Notes: generated from the letters alone by a model not told the origin. A stretch of DNA of 64,000 bases from Natronoarchaeum mannanilyticum (GCF_039522665.1 NZ_BAAADV010000001.1:558001-622000), one strand, 5' to 3'. Positions 32,823-41,980 are shown, counted from the stretch's first letter. A program made the numbers and translations.

Positions 32823-34553
32823 TTAGTTCCGGAATTGTTCACCGATGGCGACGTTCGATCCGTCGTCGCGCACGGTCTCGACGGCCGAACGGTCCGCGCC
32901 GGCGGGGCGTTCCGCCGGAACCCGGAGTATCACCGCGGTTCCGTCGGCCTCGTCGCACTCGAAGGACAGCGTGGCGTCGAGCCGCCGGGCGCCCCACTTG
33001 ACGAGCCAGAGCCCGACGCCGCTGGTGTGTCTGAGTGCGGTCTCCGTCCCCTCGAGGACGGCCTGCCGGTCCTGTTCGGGGATGCCGCAGCCGTCGTCGC
33101 GGATCGTGATCTCGACGCGGTCGCCGCGATCGGCGACGCCGACACGAACCACGTCGCCGCCGTGTTCGACGGCGTTCCCGATCAACTCGACCACGACGTC
33201 TTCGAGCACGTCCGGCTCCGTGCGGACCTGCGCGTCCCCGCGGACCGTCAGCGAAATGTCAGCTCCGGGATTGTCTACCCGGGCGGTCTCGACGACCGCT
33301 TCCAGTACGGCCTCGAGATCCGCCTCTACCGGGTCGGGGTCCGTCCCCGGGGCGAGTTCCTCGATGCGTCGCATCTTGTCGGCGATCGACAGCAGATCGC
33401 GCGCGCTCTCCCGGATCGGCGAAATCCGGCGCTCCGTGACGTCGGCGACCTCCCGTTCGAGCAGCTGGGCCTGCCCGTCGACGACGTTCAGCTCGTTGCG
33501 GATGTTGTGCCGGAGCAGCCGCTGGAGCACCTGCAGTCGCTGGCGGTGCTGTTCGACGGTGGTGACGTCCCGGCACAGCAGCGTCCGGCCGATCGGACGG
33601 CCGAAGTCGTCGGTGACCGGGGACGAGGAGACGTCGATCCGCCGCCGGTCGCCGGTCGAGTACGACGCCGGCAGCTCCGCGAGTTCGGGGAACGCCTCGC
33701 CGACGACGTCGCGGAGCGGAACCCCGCGGACCTCGCGGTCGGCGCAGTCGAACACGGCCTCGGCGGCGGGGTTGATCCGAACGATCTCGTCGGCGGCGTT
33801 GAGCACGACGACGCCGTCGTCCAGATCGTCGAGCGCGGACCGCTCGCCGATGCGCCTGGTCGCCGGAGCGACCGATAGCAGCTCGTGAGAGAACAGCGCC
33901 CGGCCGAACGCCAGCGCCGTGATCGGGAACGCGAACGGCGTCGGATTGACGGGAATCTTCGAGAGAACGCCGAGGCCGACGAGCAGTCCCGTACCGATAC
34001 ACGCGCTCGCGCCGACCAGCAGCGCGAGCGTCTGGCCCATCTCGACGCCCGACGACAGGAAATGCCAGGCCAGCACGACCAGCCCGGCCAGCAACAGCGC
34101 GAAGATGAACGCCAGGGTGGCGTACCCCCAGGGCCCCATCGTCAACTCGGCGACGGCGAGCCCGTGGTCCGTGTAGGCCGTCGCGTCGCGCACGGCGACG
34201 CCGCCGGGGTTCACACCCAGCACGGGGAGCGAAGCCGCCGGGAACGCGAGCAGGCCCGCGACTCGGGCACGCGACAGCGTTCCCAGGCCCGTGTACGCGA
34301 GAATGAACCCGAGCCAGGCGACGGCCACCACCGACCCCAGCCAGAGCAGCCCCGTCTCGATCGTCGCGGCGTACTCGACCGGAAGCACCGCGCCGACGAC
34401 GACGAGCAGCGTCCAGGCCGACTGCAGCGCCATCAGCGCGATGAACCAGTCGCCGCCGGCTTCGCGGCGGTGGGCCGCGGCGTACACCGCGAACGCTCCC
34501 GCGATCCCCGCCGAGCACAGCAATGCGAGCACGTAGCCCCAGGCGGGAATCAT
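32823..34553 (-). CDS. Sensor histidine kinase with 7TM sensor and PAS domain
   Basis: The 576-residue protein has about seven membrane helices (residues 5-225) of the haloarchaeal 7TM histidine-kinase sensor, a PAS domain (about 238-335, LDDLDDGVVVLNAADEIVRINPAAEAVF), a dimerisation helix with the phospho-acceptor His349 in LLRHNIRNELN, and an ATPase domain with N-box ELIGNAVEH (456-464) and DDGCGIPE (486-493). The H-box is of the haloarchaeal HNIRN type. No response regulator is adjacent. TTTTATAC lies 20-27 nt upstream of ATG 34553. Confidence 0.92.
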   Translation of the reverse strand: MIPAWGYVLALLCSAGIAGAFAVYAAAHRREAGGDWFIALMALQSAWTLLVVVGAVLPVEYAATIETGLLWLGSVVAVAWLGFILAYTGLGTLSRARVAGLLAFPAASLPVLGVNPGGVAVRDATAYTDHGLAVAELTMGPWGYATLAFIFALLLAGLVVLAWHFLSSGVEMGQTLALLVGASACIGTGLLVGLGVLSKIPVNPTPFAFPITALAFGRALFSHELLSVAPATRRIGERSALDDLDDGVVVLNAADEIVRINPAAEAVFDCADREVRGVPLRDVVGEAFPELAELPASYSTGDRRRIDVSSSPVTDDFGRPIGRTLLCRDVTTVEQHRQRLQVLQRLLRHNIRNELNVVDGQAQLLEREVADVTERRISPIRESARDLLSIADKMRRIEELAPGTDPDPVEADLEAVLEAVVETARVDNPGADISLTVRGDAQVRTEPDVLEDVVVELIGNAVEHGGDVVRVGVADRGDRVEITIRDDGCGIPEQDRQAVLEGTETALRHTSGVGLWLVKWGARRLDATLSFECDEADGTAVILRVPAERPAGADRSAVETVRDDGSNVAIGEQFRN

Positions 34554-34738
34554 ATTTACGCAACGAACCAGTGTATAAAACGCGCCGACTTTACTCTTGT
34601 GTCTATTGTTGGCGAAATATACTGTCGGGAAGCGGGTACGCAGAGCGCACCACGTCGCGCGGCGCCGATCCGAACGGTCGCGAACGCGGATCGCGACGGT
34701 CCGAAACTGACTTGCCGGGCGGGCGACCTCGTGGGCGC

Positions 34739-35236
34739 ATGTTCCGATCCGGCGCGTTCGTCGCCGACCACGTGTCGCCAGTCGCCGGCGAACAGGTCCA
34801 ACCCAACGGCGTCGACCTCACGGTTGAAGCCGTCTTCGAGCAGGTCGAACCGGGACGCATCGGCCGCGACGGCAAGCGAATCGGCGAGCGCGAGGAGATC
34901 GAGCCCTCGGTCGCTAGCGCTCCCGAGGACACCGATGCTGGGGTACCGACGTTCCGCCTCTCGCCCGGCGGCTACGTCGCCCGCTACGGCGAGACGATCT
35001 CGATCCCCGAGGGTCACGTCGGGTACGTCCTCCCGCGGTCGTCGCTGATGCGTAACTCCGCGATGCTTCACACCGCGGTCTGGGACGCCGGCTACACAGG
35101 TAGAGGCGAGGGGCTGCTGGAGGTCAACCACGACCTCGAACTGGAGCGGGGCGCTCGCATCGCCCAGCTGGTGTTTGCGCGGGCGGACCACGAGGAGACC
35201 TACGACGGATCGTACCAGGGCGAAAATATCGAGTAA
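34739..35236 (+). CDS. dCTP deaminase / dUTP diphosphatase family enzyme
   Basis: The 165-residue protein has the dCTP deaminase/dUTPase signature: QPNGVDLTVEAVFEQVEPG, the nucleotide loop LPRSSLMRNSAMLHTAVWDAGYTGRGEGLLEV, and the tail ERGARIAQLVFARADHEETYDGSYQGEN. It prevents uracil in DNA by making dUMP precursors or removing dUTP. Deaminase, dUTPase and bifunctional forms cannot be separated by eye; haloarchaeal members are often labelled dUTPase. The start ATG 34739 (MFRSGAFVADHVSP) fits the family. Confidence 0.88.
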   Translation: MFRSGAFVADHVSPVAGEQVQPNGVDLTVEAVFEQVEPGRIGRDGKRIGEREEIEPSVASAPEDTDAGVPTFRLSPGGYVARYGETISIPEGHVGYVLPRSSLMRNSAMLHTAVWDAGYTGRGEGLLEVNHDLELERGARIAQLVFARADHEETYDGSYQGENIE

Positions 35237-35441
35237 GCCGGCCCCACTGTGGTGCGGTAGCAAAACGGAAGCGGCCACGGGCCGGTCGCAACGGACCACG
35301 TAGGGCGAGGTAACCCCACGTTACCGTCGCGTAAGACGCATTCAAAGCGCCTGTAGCGCCCTCCAAACGCTCGTGAAAGCCGTGAACGGTTCTCGGTGTT
35401 CAAGACGGGTCCTCGCTAGTGGATCGAACGCAGGTCACTCT

Positions 35442-35729
35442 ATGAGCCAAAAAATGCGAGGACAAGAGAGAGACGTAGCGTCGGAGGCCGGAACGGACTT
35501 CGCGCTGTTCGCGTCGGTCGTCTCGGTCGCGATGTCGTTGTACGCCTTCTTCGGGCGAGGCGACCGGGAGCTGGGGATCTTCGTCGGGCTGTGGGCGCCG
35601 ACGATCCTCACGCTCGCGAACCACTTCAAGCAGCGCCAGTTCGAACAGCGCCTCAAGATGATCCCGATCGCGCCCTCGGCGTCGAACGTCCGGGAGACGA
35701 TCGAGGACCTGCTGCGATCGAGCCAGTAG
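35442..35729 (+). CDS. Small membrane-associated protein, family unknown
   Basis: A 95-residue protein, MSQKMRGQERDVASEAG..., with a hydrophobic stretch FALFASVVSVAMSLYAFF and a second one LGIFVGLWAPTILTLANHF, then a basic tail KQRQFEQRLKM. I do not recognise a family. An in-frame GTG-type upstream start exists (35373), but ATG 35442 gives a cleaner protein. The stop is 138 bp before the convergent YhhQ gene end. Confidence 0.65.
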   Translation: MSQKMRGQERDVASEAGTDFALFASVVSVAMSLYAFFGRGDRELGIFVGLWAPTILTLANHFKQRQFEQRLKMIPIAPSASNVRETIEDLLRSSQ

Positions 35730-35790
35730 ACGAGTCGTCGCGGCAGCCATTTTTCGGACGGTAGCGATCGAGAAGCGGCGGGTGCGGCGT

Positions 35791-35813
35791 CCGGACGAGC
35801 GCAGCGAGTCCGG
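35791..35813. repeat. Hairpin with GAGCGNAGCGA loop
   Basis: Arms CCGGAC (35791-35796) and GTCCGG (35808-35813) flank the loop GAGCGCAGCGA. It belongs to the dispersed hairpin family described in the findings and sits downstream of the yhhQ stop. Confidence 0.7.
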
Positions 35814-35866
35814 GCTCGAAGCGAGTACGCTTCGGCGTCCGACCGCGAGTCAGCCCAGTCGCTCGC

Positions 35867-36613
35867 TCAGTCGCCGACTCGGCCGGCGGGATCGAGCGCC
35901 GCGGCGTCGAGATCGTACTGGCGGATCGCGCCGACGATCGCGTAGACGACGGGCGTGTCGAGAACGGCGATCGCCAGCTTGAGCAGGTACTGGCCGACGA
36001 TCAGCGACGCGAGGAAGCCGGCGCCGGGAACGTCGCCGTTGCCCAGGAGCGCCGGCGCGATCGCGAACCCGACGGTGACGAAGATCACGGTGTCGATCGC
36101 CTGACTGCTGGCGGTCGAACCGACGTTCCGCAGCCAGAGGTGGTCGCCGTCGGTGTACTCCCGGAGCCGGTGGAAGACGAGCACGTCCCAGTTCTGGCTG
36201 ACGACGTACGCCAGCAGGCTCGCGACGACGATGTTCGTGCTCGCGCCCAGCACCGTCGCGAACGTGTCGGCCGCGACCTGCGAGGTCGGAGCGACCGGCG
36301 CCGCGATCGTCGACCAGACCAGCGCCAGCAGCACGAAGTTCATCGCGAAGCCGACGTTGACCATCACCTGCGCGGCCCGCCGACCGTACAGCTCGGCGTA
36401 GCAGTCGCTCGCCAGGAACGTGACGGCGTAGGCCAGTGCGGCGCCGGGCAGCGCGAGCTGGGCGCCGACGATCGGCAGTTCGAAGGGCAGCGAAAAGCCC
36501 AGGATCTTCGAGGCGGTCAGCTGTGCGGTCACCAGCGCGGTGACGAACAGGCCGATCAGCGTCACCTGCCCGACCGTCGGCGTCGCCGCGGCGCGGGGGC
36601 TGTCGCGTGGCAT
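35867..36613 (-). CDS. Queuosine-precursor transporter YhhQ/VUT family
   Basis: The 248-residue protein has about six membrane helices and the family motifs TLIGLFVTALVTAQLTASKILGF, FLASDCYAELYGRRAA and a later helix pair with SQAIDTVIFVTVGF. YhhQ imports preQ0/preQ1-type 7-deazaguanines. In an archaeon the likely cargo is preQ0, the substrate that TgtA (622-2097) places in tRNA before ArcS makes archaeosine. The genes are 34 kb apart, so the link is by function only. Confidence 0.88.
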   Translation of the reverse strand: MPRDSPRAAATPTVGQVTLIGLFVTALVTAQLTASKILGFSLPFELPIVGAQLALPGAALAYAVTFLASDCYAELYGRRAAQVMVNVGFAMNFVLLALVWSTIAAPVAPTSQVAADTFATVLGASTNIVVASLLAYVVSQNWDVLVFHRLREYTDGDHLWLRNVGSTASSQAIDTVIFVTVGFAIAPALLGNGDVPGAGFLASLIVGQYLLKLAIAVLDTPVVYAIVGAIRQYDLDAAALDPAGRVGD

Positions 36614-36762
36614 CTCTGTGCCCGACCAGTCGGGCCGGGGGCAAGATGGTTTCTACTCGCGGTTGCCAGTTCGCGTCGCCGGCGACCCACCCGGTACAGT
36701 TCACCGCGGCGAGGGCCCGACGGTCGGAAACACTGTAAGGAATCGGCCCGTCACCGTCGAGT

Positions 36763-37266
36763 ATGCTGATCGGCGTCATCTCCGACACCCACGACAACGT
36801 CGCGGCGGTCGACCGAGCGGTCGAGATCTTCGAGGATGCGGACGTCGACGCGGTGATCCACTGCGGCGACGTGATCGCCCCGCCCGTGGTGCCCCACTTC
36901 GAGGGGCTGGAGGTCCACGCCGTGCTGGGCAACAACGACGGCGAGCTCGACGGGCTGGAGTCGGCGTTCCGCGCCCTGGGCAACGGCAGCGAACTCCACG
37001 GCCGCTTCGCGGATCTGGAGTTCGACGGAACTCGCTTCGCGGTGCTGCACAGCGAGGACACCGACGACGTCGAGGCACGCGCCCGATCCGGCGAGTACGA
37101 CTACGTCTGCTACGGCCACCACCACGTCGCAGAGGAGCGCGACGTGGAGGGAACGACGGTGCTCAACCCCGGCGCGCACTTCCCGGACGTCCCCGAAGAG
37201 CAACACAGCGTCGCGCTGGTCGACACCGCGAGCGACGAGGTGGAGTTCCACGACGTCGCAGTCTGA
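36763..37266 (+). CDS. YfcE/MJ0936-type metallophosphoesterase
   Basis: A 167-residue paralogue of the protein at 26225-26728, with SDTHDN, HCGDVIAP, GNNDGE, HSEDTDD (in place of the usual HG) and GHHH motifs. The canonical THGH is replaced by LHSEDT, so one metal ligand is not obvious. It precedes the 5-FCL gene by 60 bp on the same strand. Substrate unknown. Confidence 0.9.
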   Translation: MLIGVISDTHDNVAAVDRAVEIFEDADVDAVIHCGDVIAPPVVPHFEGLEVHAVLGNNDGELDGLESAFRALGNGSELHGRFADLEFDGTRFAVLHSEDTDDVEARARSGEYDYVCYGHHHVAEERDVEGTTVLNPGAHFPDVPEEQHSVALVDTASDEVEFHDVAV

Positions 37267-37326
37267 GCACCGCCGTCGGCGAAGAAACGCAAAGGCTCAA
37301 CTCGCCGGCGCGCGAGCGATTCGCGC

Positions 37327-38031
37327 ATGGACAAGCAGGCACTCCGCGAGCGCGTCTGGAACGATCTGGAGGACAGCGGCGAGGCACGGTTTCCCTACCC
37401 GCCCCACGGGAGAATTCCCAACTTCGCGGGCGCGGACGACGCCGCCGATCGGCTCGCCGAGACGGACGCCTGGCGAGCGGCGGACGCGATCAAGTCCAAC
37501 CCCGACGCTCCACAGCTCCCGGTCCGGCGTGCGGCGCTGCGGGCGGGGAAGACGGTGTACATGGCCGTCCCGCGGCTGCGCGACGAGGAGTGTTTCCTCC
37601 GGCTCGATCCCGCGGAGATCGACGACGTCGACCACGCGACGACGATCGGCGGCTCCGCGGAGGTCGGCGTGCAGGTCCACCCCGAGTCGATGCCGTCGAT
37701 CGACCTGATCGTCGCCGGCAGCGTCGCGGTGTCTGAGAGGGGCGCCCGCGTCGGCAAGGGCGAGGGGTACAGCGATCTGGAGTACGGCGTCCTGCAGGCG
37801 TTCGACCTCGTCGCCGAGTCGACGACCGTCGCGACGACCGTCCACGAACGCCAGATCGTCGACGAGGACGTTCCGGTCGACGCCCACGACGTGCCCCTCG
37901 ATCTGGTGGTGACGCCCGAGCGGACGATCGAGACAGAGACGCCCCACGATCGGCCGGACGGGTTGGACTGGGAAGCGCTGTCCGACGAGCGGATCGAGGA
38001 GATTCCCGTTCTCGGGTCGCTGCGGTCGTAG
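37327..38031 (+). CDS. 5-formyltetrahydrofolate cyclo-ligase family protein
   Basis: 5-FCL converts 5-formyl-tetrahydrofolate to methenyl-tetrahydrofolate with ATP. The 234-residue protein contains ALRERVWNDLEDSGEARFPYPPHGRIPNF, RAALRAGKTVYMAVPRL, LIVAGSVAVSERGARVGKGEGYSDLEYGVL and AHDVPLDLVVTPERTI; the GxRxGKGxGYxDLE signature is near-complete. It complements the Mer-like C1 enzyme encoded at 28.2 kb. Start ATG 37327. Confidence 0.88.
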   Translation: MDKQALRERVWNDLEDSGEARFPYPPHGRIPNFAGADDAADRLAETDAWRAADAIKSNPDAPQLPVRRAALRAGKTVYMAVPRLRDEECFLRLDPAEIDDVDHATTIGGSAEVGVQVHPESMPSIDLIVAGSVAVSERGARVGKGEGYSDLEYGVLQAFDLVAESTTVATTVHERQIVDEDVPVDAHDVPLDLVVTPERTIETETPHDRPDGLDWEALSDERIEEIPVLGSLRS

Positions 38032-38133
38032 CCGGGACGCGTCGATGCGTCGCGGCGAGACGCCGAGTCACAACTTGCTCCGGACAGCGAGCCGAAACCG
38101 GTTTGCCGGACGCCTGCAGAGGATCGCGTACGA

Positions 38134-38778
38134 ATGGCCCCGCAAGACTGGCGAACGTACCTCGTCACTCAGGAGAGCCTCTCGGCCGGTCGGAGCACCG
38201 TCGAGATCGCCCGTGCGGCGATCGAGGGCGGCGTCGACGCGATCCAGCTCCGGGACAAGGAACGGAGCGCGAAGCGCAGATACGAGACCGGGCGCGAGTT
38301 GCGCGAGTTCACCGCCGAGGCCGACGTCGATCTGATCGTCAACGACCGGGTCGATCTCGCGCGGGCGATCGACGCCGACGGCGTCCACCTCGGACAGGAC
38401 GATCTGCCGGTGCCCGCGGCGCGCGAGCTGCTCGGCAACGATGCGATAATCGGCAAGTCGACCTCCTTCGTCGAGGAAGCGATCGAGGCCGAGCGCGAGG
38501 GCGCGGACTACCTCGGCGTCGGCGCGGTGTACGGCACGAGTTCGAAGGACGTCCCCGACGACGAGGCCGACTTCGGCCCCGAGCGCGTGGCCGAGATCGT
38601 CGAGGCGGTCGAGATTCCCGTGGTGGGAATCGGGGGCATCGACGCAGCGAACGCCGCCGCAGTCGCCGAGGCGGGCGCGGTCGGCGTCGCGGTCATCTCG
38701 GCGATCACGCGGGCCGACGATCCTGCGGCGGCGACGCGAGCGCTTCGCGAGGCCGTCGAGCGCGGGCGCGACGCGTAG
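38134..38778 (+). CDS. thiE: Thiamine-phosphate synthase ThiE
   Basis: ThiE joins the pyrimidine and thiazole precursors to make thiamine phosphate. The 214-residue TIM-barrel has GVDAIQLRDKERSAKRRYETGRELREF, DLIVNDRVDLARAIDADGVHLGQDDLP, IIGKSTSFVEEAIEAEREGADYLGVGAVYGTSSK and VVGIGGIDAANAAAVAEAGAVGVAVISAI, all hallmarks. A thiazole or pyrimidine partner is not adjacent. Start ATG 38134. Confidence 0.93.
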   Translation: MAPQDWRTYLVTQESLSAGRSTVEIARAAIEGGVDAIQLRDKERSAKRRYETGRELREFTAEADVDLIVNDRVDLARAIDADGVHLGQDDLPVPAARELLGNDAIIGKSTSFVEEAIEAEREGADYLGVGAVYGTSSKDVPDDEADFGPERVAEIVEAVEIPVVGIGGIDAANAAAVAEAGAVGVAVISAITRADDPAAATRALREAVERGRDA

Positions 38779-38950
38779 ATCGACCACGCACCCGCCTTGC
38801 TCTCGGCGTCGCGTGACGTGCGTCGATATCTGACGGCCCGACCGATTCGGGTCTGCCGTCGAGAGAGGAACCAAATGGTCTATATTCGAGAAATAGCCCT
38901 AAGTGCCACCCATTCATTTTGCTAGAACGTTAATAGATGAGTGATCGCCC

Positions 38951-39868
38951 ATGTTAACTGGGGAAGATGGCAAAATCGAACAGCCCATCGGTGGGTCGTC
39001 GGAGCACGAGTTCCTCGCCGGCGAGCGCGCGCTCGACGAGGTACGGTCGGACGTCGTCTCGTTCATCAGGCGCCGGGTGGCCGAAGCCGGGGCGAACGGG
39101 GCGGTCGTCGCGATGAGCGGCGGCGTCGACTCGACGCTCACCGCCGCGCTCGCGGCCGAGGCGGTCGGCAGCGACCGCGTGCTCGGGCTGGGACTACCGT
39201 GTAACAAGCTCGACAGCCACCACATGGCGGACGCCCGAACGGTCGCCGAGGGGCTGGGGATCGAGTTTCGCGAGATCCAGTTGCAACCGCTGCTCGACGC
39301 GTTCGAGGACGCCGTCGCCGGGATCGACTCCCGGGAGAGGGCGACCGAAAACGCGATCGCGCGGCTGCGGATGGCCTGCGCGTACTACGCCGCAAACGCC
39401 CGGTCGCGGCTCGTGGTCGGGACCGCCAACCGCTCGGAGCGGCTGCTGGGGTACTTCACGAAGTACGGCGACGGCGCGGCCGACCTGTATCCGATCGGAG
39501 ACCTCTACAAGACGGAAGTTCGGGCGCTCGCGCACCACGTCGGCGTCCCCCGGCGCATCGTCCGCAAGGCGCCGACCGCCGGGTTGCGGGTCGGACAGAC
39601 CGACGAGAAGGATCTCGGCGCGACCTACCCGGTGATCGATCGGTTGCTCCGCGGGATGATCGACCGGCGCGAGGACGTCGAAACGGCCGCCGACGGCGCC
39701 GGCGCCGATCAGGCCACCGCCGAACGGATCGCCGACCGGTACCGCGACACGGTCCACAAGCGGGCGGTTCCGCCGACGCCAGGACTCTCGGATCGCGGAA
39801 CGGGGCGACCGGCACACCTCCTCCATCTCGAAGAGCGGGAGGCGTCGGGAGACGGCGATCGCGAGTGA
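38951..39868 (+). CDS. nadE: NAD+ synthase
   Basis: NadE amidates nicotinic-acid adenine dinucleotide to NAD+ with ATP. The 305-residue protein has the P-loop-like SGGVDSTLTAAL motif near residues 53-64, ALGLGLPCNKLDSHHM-like substrate segments, GTANRSERLLGYFTKYGDGAADLYPIGDLYKTEV and KAPTAGLRVGQTDEKDLGATY. There is no glutaminase domain, so ammonia is the likely nitrogen donor. The N-terminal 20 residues precede the family core, so a later start is possible. The upstream 38779-38950 is AT-rich and holds the promoter. Confidence 0.92.
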   Translation: MLTGEDGKIEQPIGGSSEHEFLAGERALDEVRSDVVSFIRRRVAEAGANGAVVAMSGGVDSTLTAALAAEAVGSDRVLGLGLPCNKLDSHHMADARTVAEGLGIEFREIQLQPLLDAFEDAVAGIDSRERATENAIARLRMACAYYAANARSRLVVGTANRSERLLGYFTKYGDGAADLYPIGDLYKTEVRALAHHVGVPRRIVRKAPTAGLRVGQTDEKDLGATYPVIDRLLRGMIDRREDVETAADGAGADQATAERIADRYRDTVHKRAVPPTPGLSDRGTGRPAHLLHLEEREASGDGDRE

Positions 39869-39891
39869 CGCGCGGCGGAGACGGACGCTGA

Positions 39892-40584
39892 TCAGACGAA
39901 CTCGTCGAGCCCGCTCTGGGGATCCGATTCGGGCGCATCGACCGGCTCGACGATCGCGGGCGAGTCGTTGCTCGGGTCGTTGACCGCCGTCGAGATCGGG
40001 TACTTTTCGAAGCCCTCGCCGGTGTGGGGTTCGAGCAGATCGTCTTTCTCCGGCGGCTCGTCGCCGAGCCAGTCGCGTTCGTCGTCGGCGTCGAAGATCA
40101 CCGGCATCCGGTGGTGGAGCGGGTCCAGCAGCTCGTTGGGCTCGGTGGTGAGGATCGCCGTCGACTCGACGGTCCGGTCCTTGCGCTCCCAGCGCGACCA
40201 GACGCCGGCCATCGCGAACGGCTCGCCGTCCGCGCGCTCGACGCGGAACGGCTGAGTCCCGTCGGTGCGATCCTGCCACTCGTAGAAGCCGTCGGCGACG
40301 ACGAGACAGCGTTTTTGCTCGTACGCTTCGCGGAACGCCGGCTTCTCGTCGATCGACTCCGCGCGGGCGTTGATCAGCCCGTTCCACTCGTCGGGGTCGT
40401 CGGCCCAGGCAGGGACGAACCCCCAGTGGAGGTGATCGAGCGTCTCGGGCGCGTCGTCGCGGATCGTCGCGATCGGCGTCTCCGGGGCGACGTTGTACCG
40501 CGGTTCGTACGCCTCGGAGACGCTCACGTCGAACCGCTCTTCGAGCGCCGACGGCGAGGCGAACAGCGAGGTGCGGCCGCACAT
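39892..40584 (-). CDS. SRAP (HMCES/YedK) family DNA-protein crosslink protein
   Basis: SRAP proteins crosslink to abasic sites in single-stranded DNA through Cys2 to protect them. The 230-residue protein begins MCGRTSLFASPSALEERF with Cys2, has the RYNVAP motif, NARAESIDEKPAFREAYEQKRCLVVADGFYEW and the HHRMPVI segment with the conserved His. All the expected active-site residues are present. It converges on nadE and stands alone. Confidence 0.92.
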   Translation of the reverse strand: MCGRTSLFASPSALEERFDVSVSEAYEPRYNVAPETPIATIRDDAPETLDHLHWGFVPAWADDPDEWNGLINARAESIDEKPAFREAYEQKRCLVVADGFYEWQDRTDGTQPFRVERADGEPFAMAGVWSRWERKDRTVESTAILTTEPNELLDPLHHRMPVIFDADDERDWLGDEPPEKDDLLEPHTGEGFEKYPISTAVNDPSNDSPAIVEPVDAPESDPQSGLDEFV

Positions 40585-40748
40585 ATGGCCGGCTTCGGGC
40601 CGGAGGAGCCTAAATCGTCCGAAGGTCGGGGCTCGACGACGCCCGTCGGCGTCGCGCGACGCCGACGGTCAGCCAGCCGACAGACGCCGCCGACCGGCTA
40701 CCCGTGCGGTGAGCAGATTCATATCCGAGGAGCGTGAAGTATGAGAAC

Positions 40749-41198
40749 ATGGACCGAGAAGAGAGCGACCGCGAGTTCGTCGTCGTGGACGACGATCCAG
40801 ACACCGACTTCGTCATCGTGGAGGAGGAGTCTGCGGACGCGGAATCCCGACGTGACGACGAGCTCGTCGCGGTGCCCGACGCCGACGCGCGGTACCCCGG
40901 TCTGGTGCCCGTCGAGTCGCTCACCGAGACGGGCTTCGTCATCGTCGACGAACCGGTCGAGGAGACGGACTTCGTCATCGTCGAGGACGCTCGCGAGGAT
41001 GGCGACGCCGCCCCGGAACCGGCTGGCGATACCGAACTCGCGCTCGCGGACGCTACCGATCTCGTGCTCGCGGAAGACGCCGATCCCGTGCTTGCGGACG
41101 AGGACGGTCTCGTCCCGGCGGACGACGAGACGCCGACGGGCGGCACGGTTCCGAACCCGTTCGTCCCGGACCTGTTCCGACCGGGTCGCGGGAGCTAA
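40749..41198 (+). CDS. Acidic DFVIV-repeat protein, unknown function
   Basis: The 149-residue protein contains three DFVIV-type repeats (DTDFVIVEEE, ETGFVIVDEP, ETDFVIVEDA) after an initial EFVVVDDD, then three shorter ones (LALADATD, LVLAEDAD, PVLADEDG). Acidic residues dominate and there is no signal or membrane segment. I recognise no family. An ATTCATAT word (40717-40724) sits 27 nt before ATG 40749, so this start is preferred over a GTG at 40734. The last bases overlap the convergent PhyH stop by 4 bp. Confidence 0.7.
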   Translation: MDREESDREFVVVDDDPDTDFVIVEEESADAESRRDDELVAVPDADARYPGLVPVESLTETGFVIVDEPVEETDFVIVEDAREDGDAAPEPAGDTELALADATDLVLAEDADPVLADEDGLVPADDETPTGGTVPNPFVPDLFRPGRGS

Positions 41199-41980
41199 AC
41201 GCAGCCGGGGAACTCCTCGCCCTGCACCGCGACCGAGTCGACCCAGTCGGGCCGTTCCTCGGCGGACTTCGTAAATCGCGATCGGGCGTCCATGTACGAC
41301 ATGATGAGCGCGCGCCGCCAGTCGTCGGTGTCGTTGGGCGACGTGTAGTGAGGCAAGAGACAGTGCGTGAACAGGGCGCTGCCGGCTTCCATCGGCACCG
41401 GCTCCGCATCGGCGGGCTCGTAGTCGCGCTCGCCGATGACGATGTCGGTGTCGTACTCGACGGACTCGTGGCTCAGCAGCCCGTCGGTGTGGGCGCCCGG
41501 TACGACCTGCATGCAGCCATTTTTAGGCGTGGCGTCGTCGAGGGCGATCCAGACCGTGACGTGCTCGAACGGTCGGATCGGGTAGTAGGCGGCGTCCTGG
41601 TGGAACCCCTTCTCGCTGCCGACCTGTGGGGGCTTGAACATCGCCGCGCTGCGCAGCAGTTTGAGATTCGGTCCGAGCAGATCCGCGGCGACCGCGGTGA
41701 TCGTCTCGTCGGTCATCACGTCGCGGAACACGCCGTCGTCGCGGACCATCCCGAGCCCCTCGAACTTCCGGACGGCGTCGGCCTCCTCGGCGACGTCGAC
41801 CTCGCCGCGCTCGACGGCCGGCTCGATCTGGGACTGGAAGGTGTCGGGCGCGCGGTCGCCGTGCGTGTACTCGCGGAGGCGCTCGCGCACCGTCTCGACC
41901 GTCTCGGGAGCGAGGGCGTCCTCGACCACGACGTAGCCGTCGGTCTGGTACTGCTCGAACTCGGCGTCGGACAGGTGCAT
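41195..41980 (-). CDS. Phytanoyl-CoA dioxygenase (PhyH) family protein
   Basis: PhyH enzymes are Fe(II)/2-oxoglutarate dioxygenases. The 261-residue protein has FEQYQTDGYVVVEDAL at the start, the facial triad HxD in FHQDAAYYPI and the distal His in LPHYTSPNDTDDWRRALIMSYM, with Arg after it for 2-oxoglutarate. The substrate is unknown. ATG 41980 is preferred over an upstream in-frame GTG because ATTACTG lies 27 nt upstream of it. The stop overlaps the convergent repeat-protein stop. Confidence 0.87.
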   Translation of the reverse strand: MHLSDAEFEQYQTDGYVVVEDALAPETVETVRERLREYTHGDRAPDTFQSQIEPAVERGEVDVAEEADAVRKFEGLGMVRDDGVFRDVMTDETITAVAADLLGPNLKLLRSAAMFKPPQVGSEKGFHQDAAYYPIRPFEHVTVWIALDDATPKNGCMQVVPGAHTDGLLSHESVEYDTDIVIGERDYEPADAEPVPMEAGSALFTHCLLPHYTSPNDTDDWRRALIMSYMDARSRFTKSAEERPDWVDSVAVQGEEFPGCV

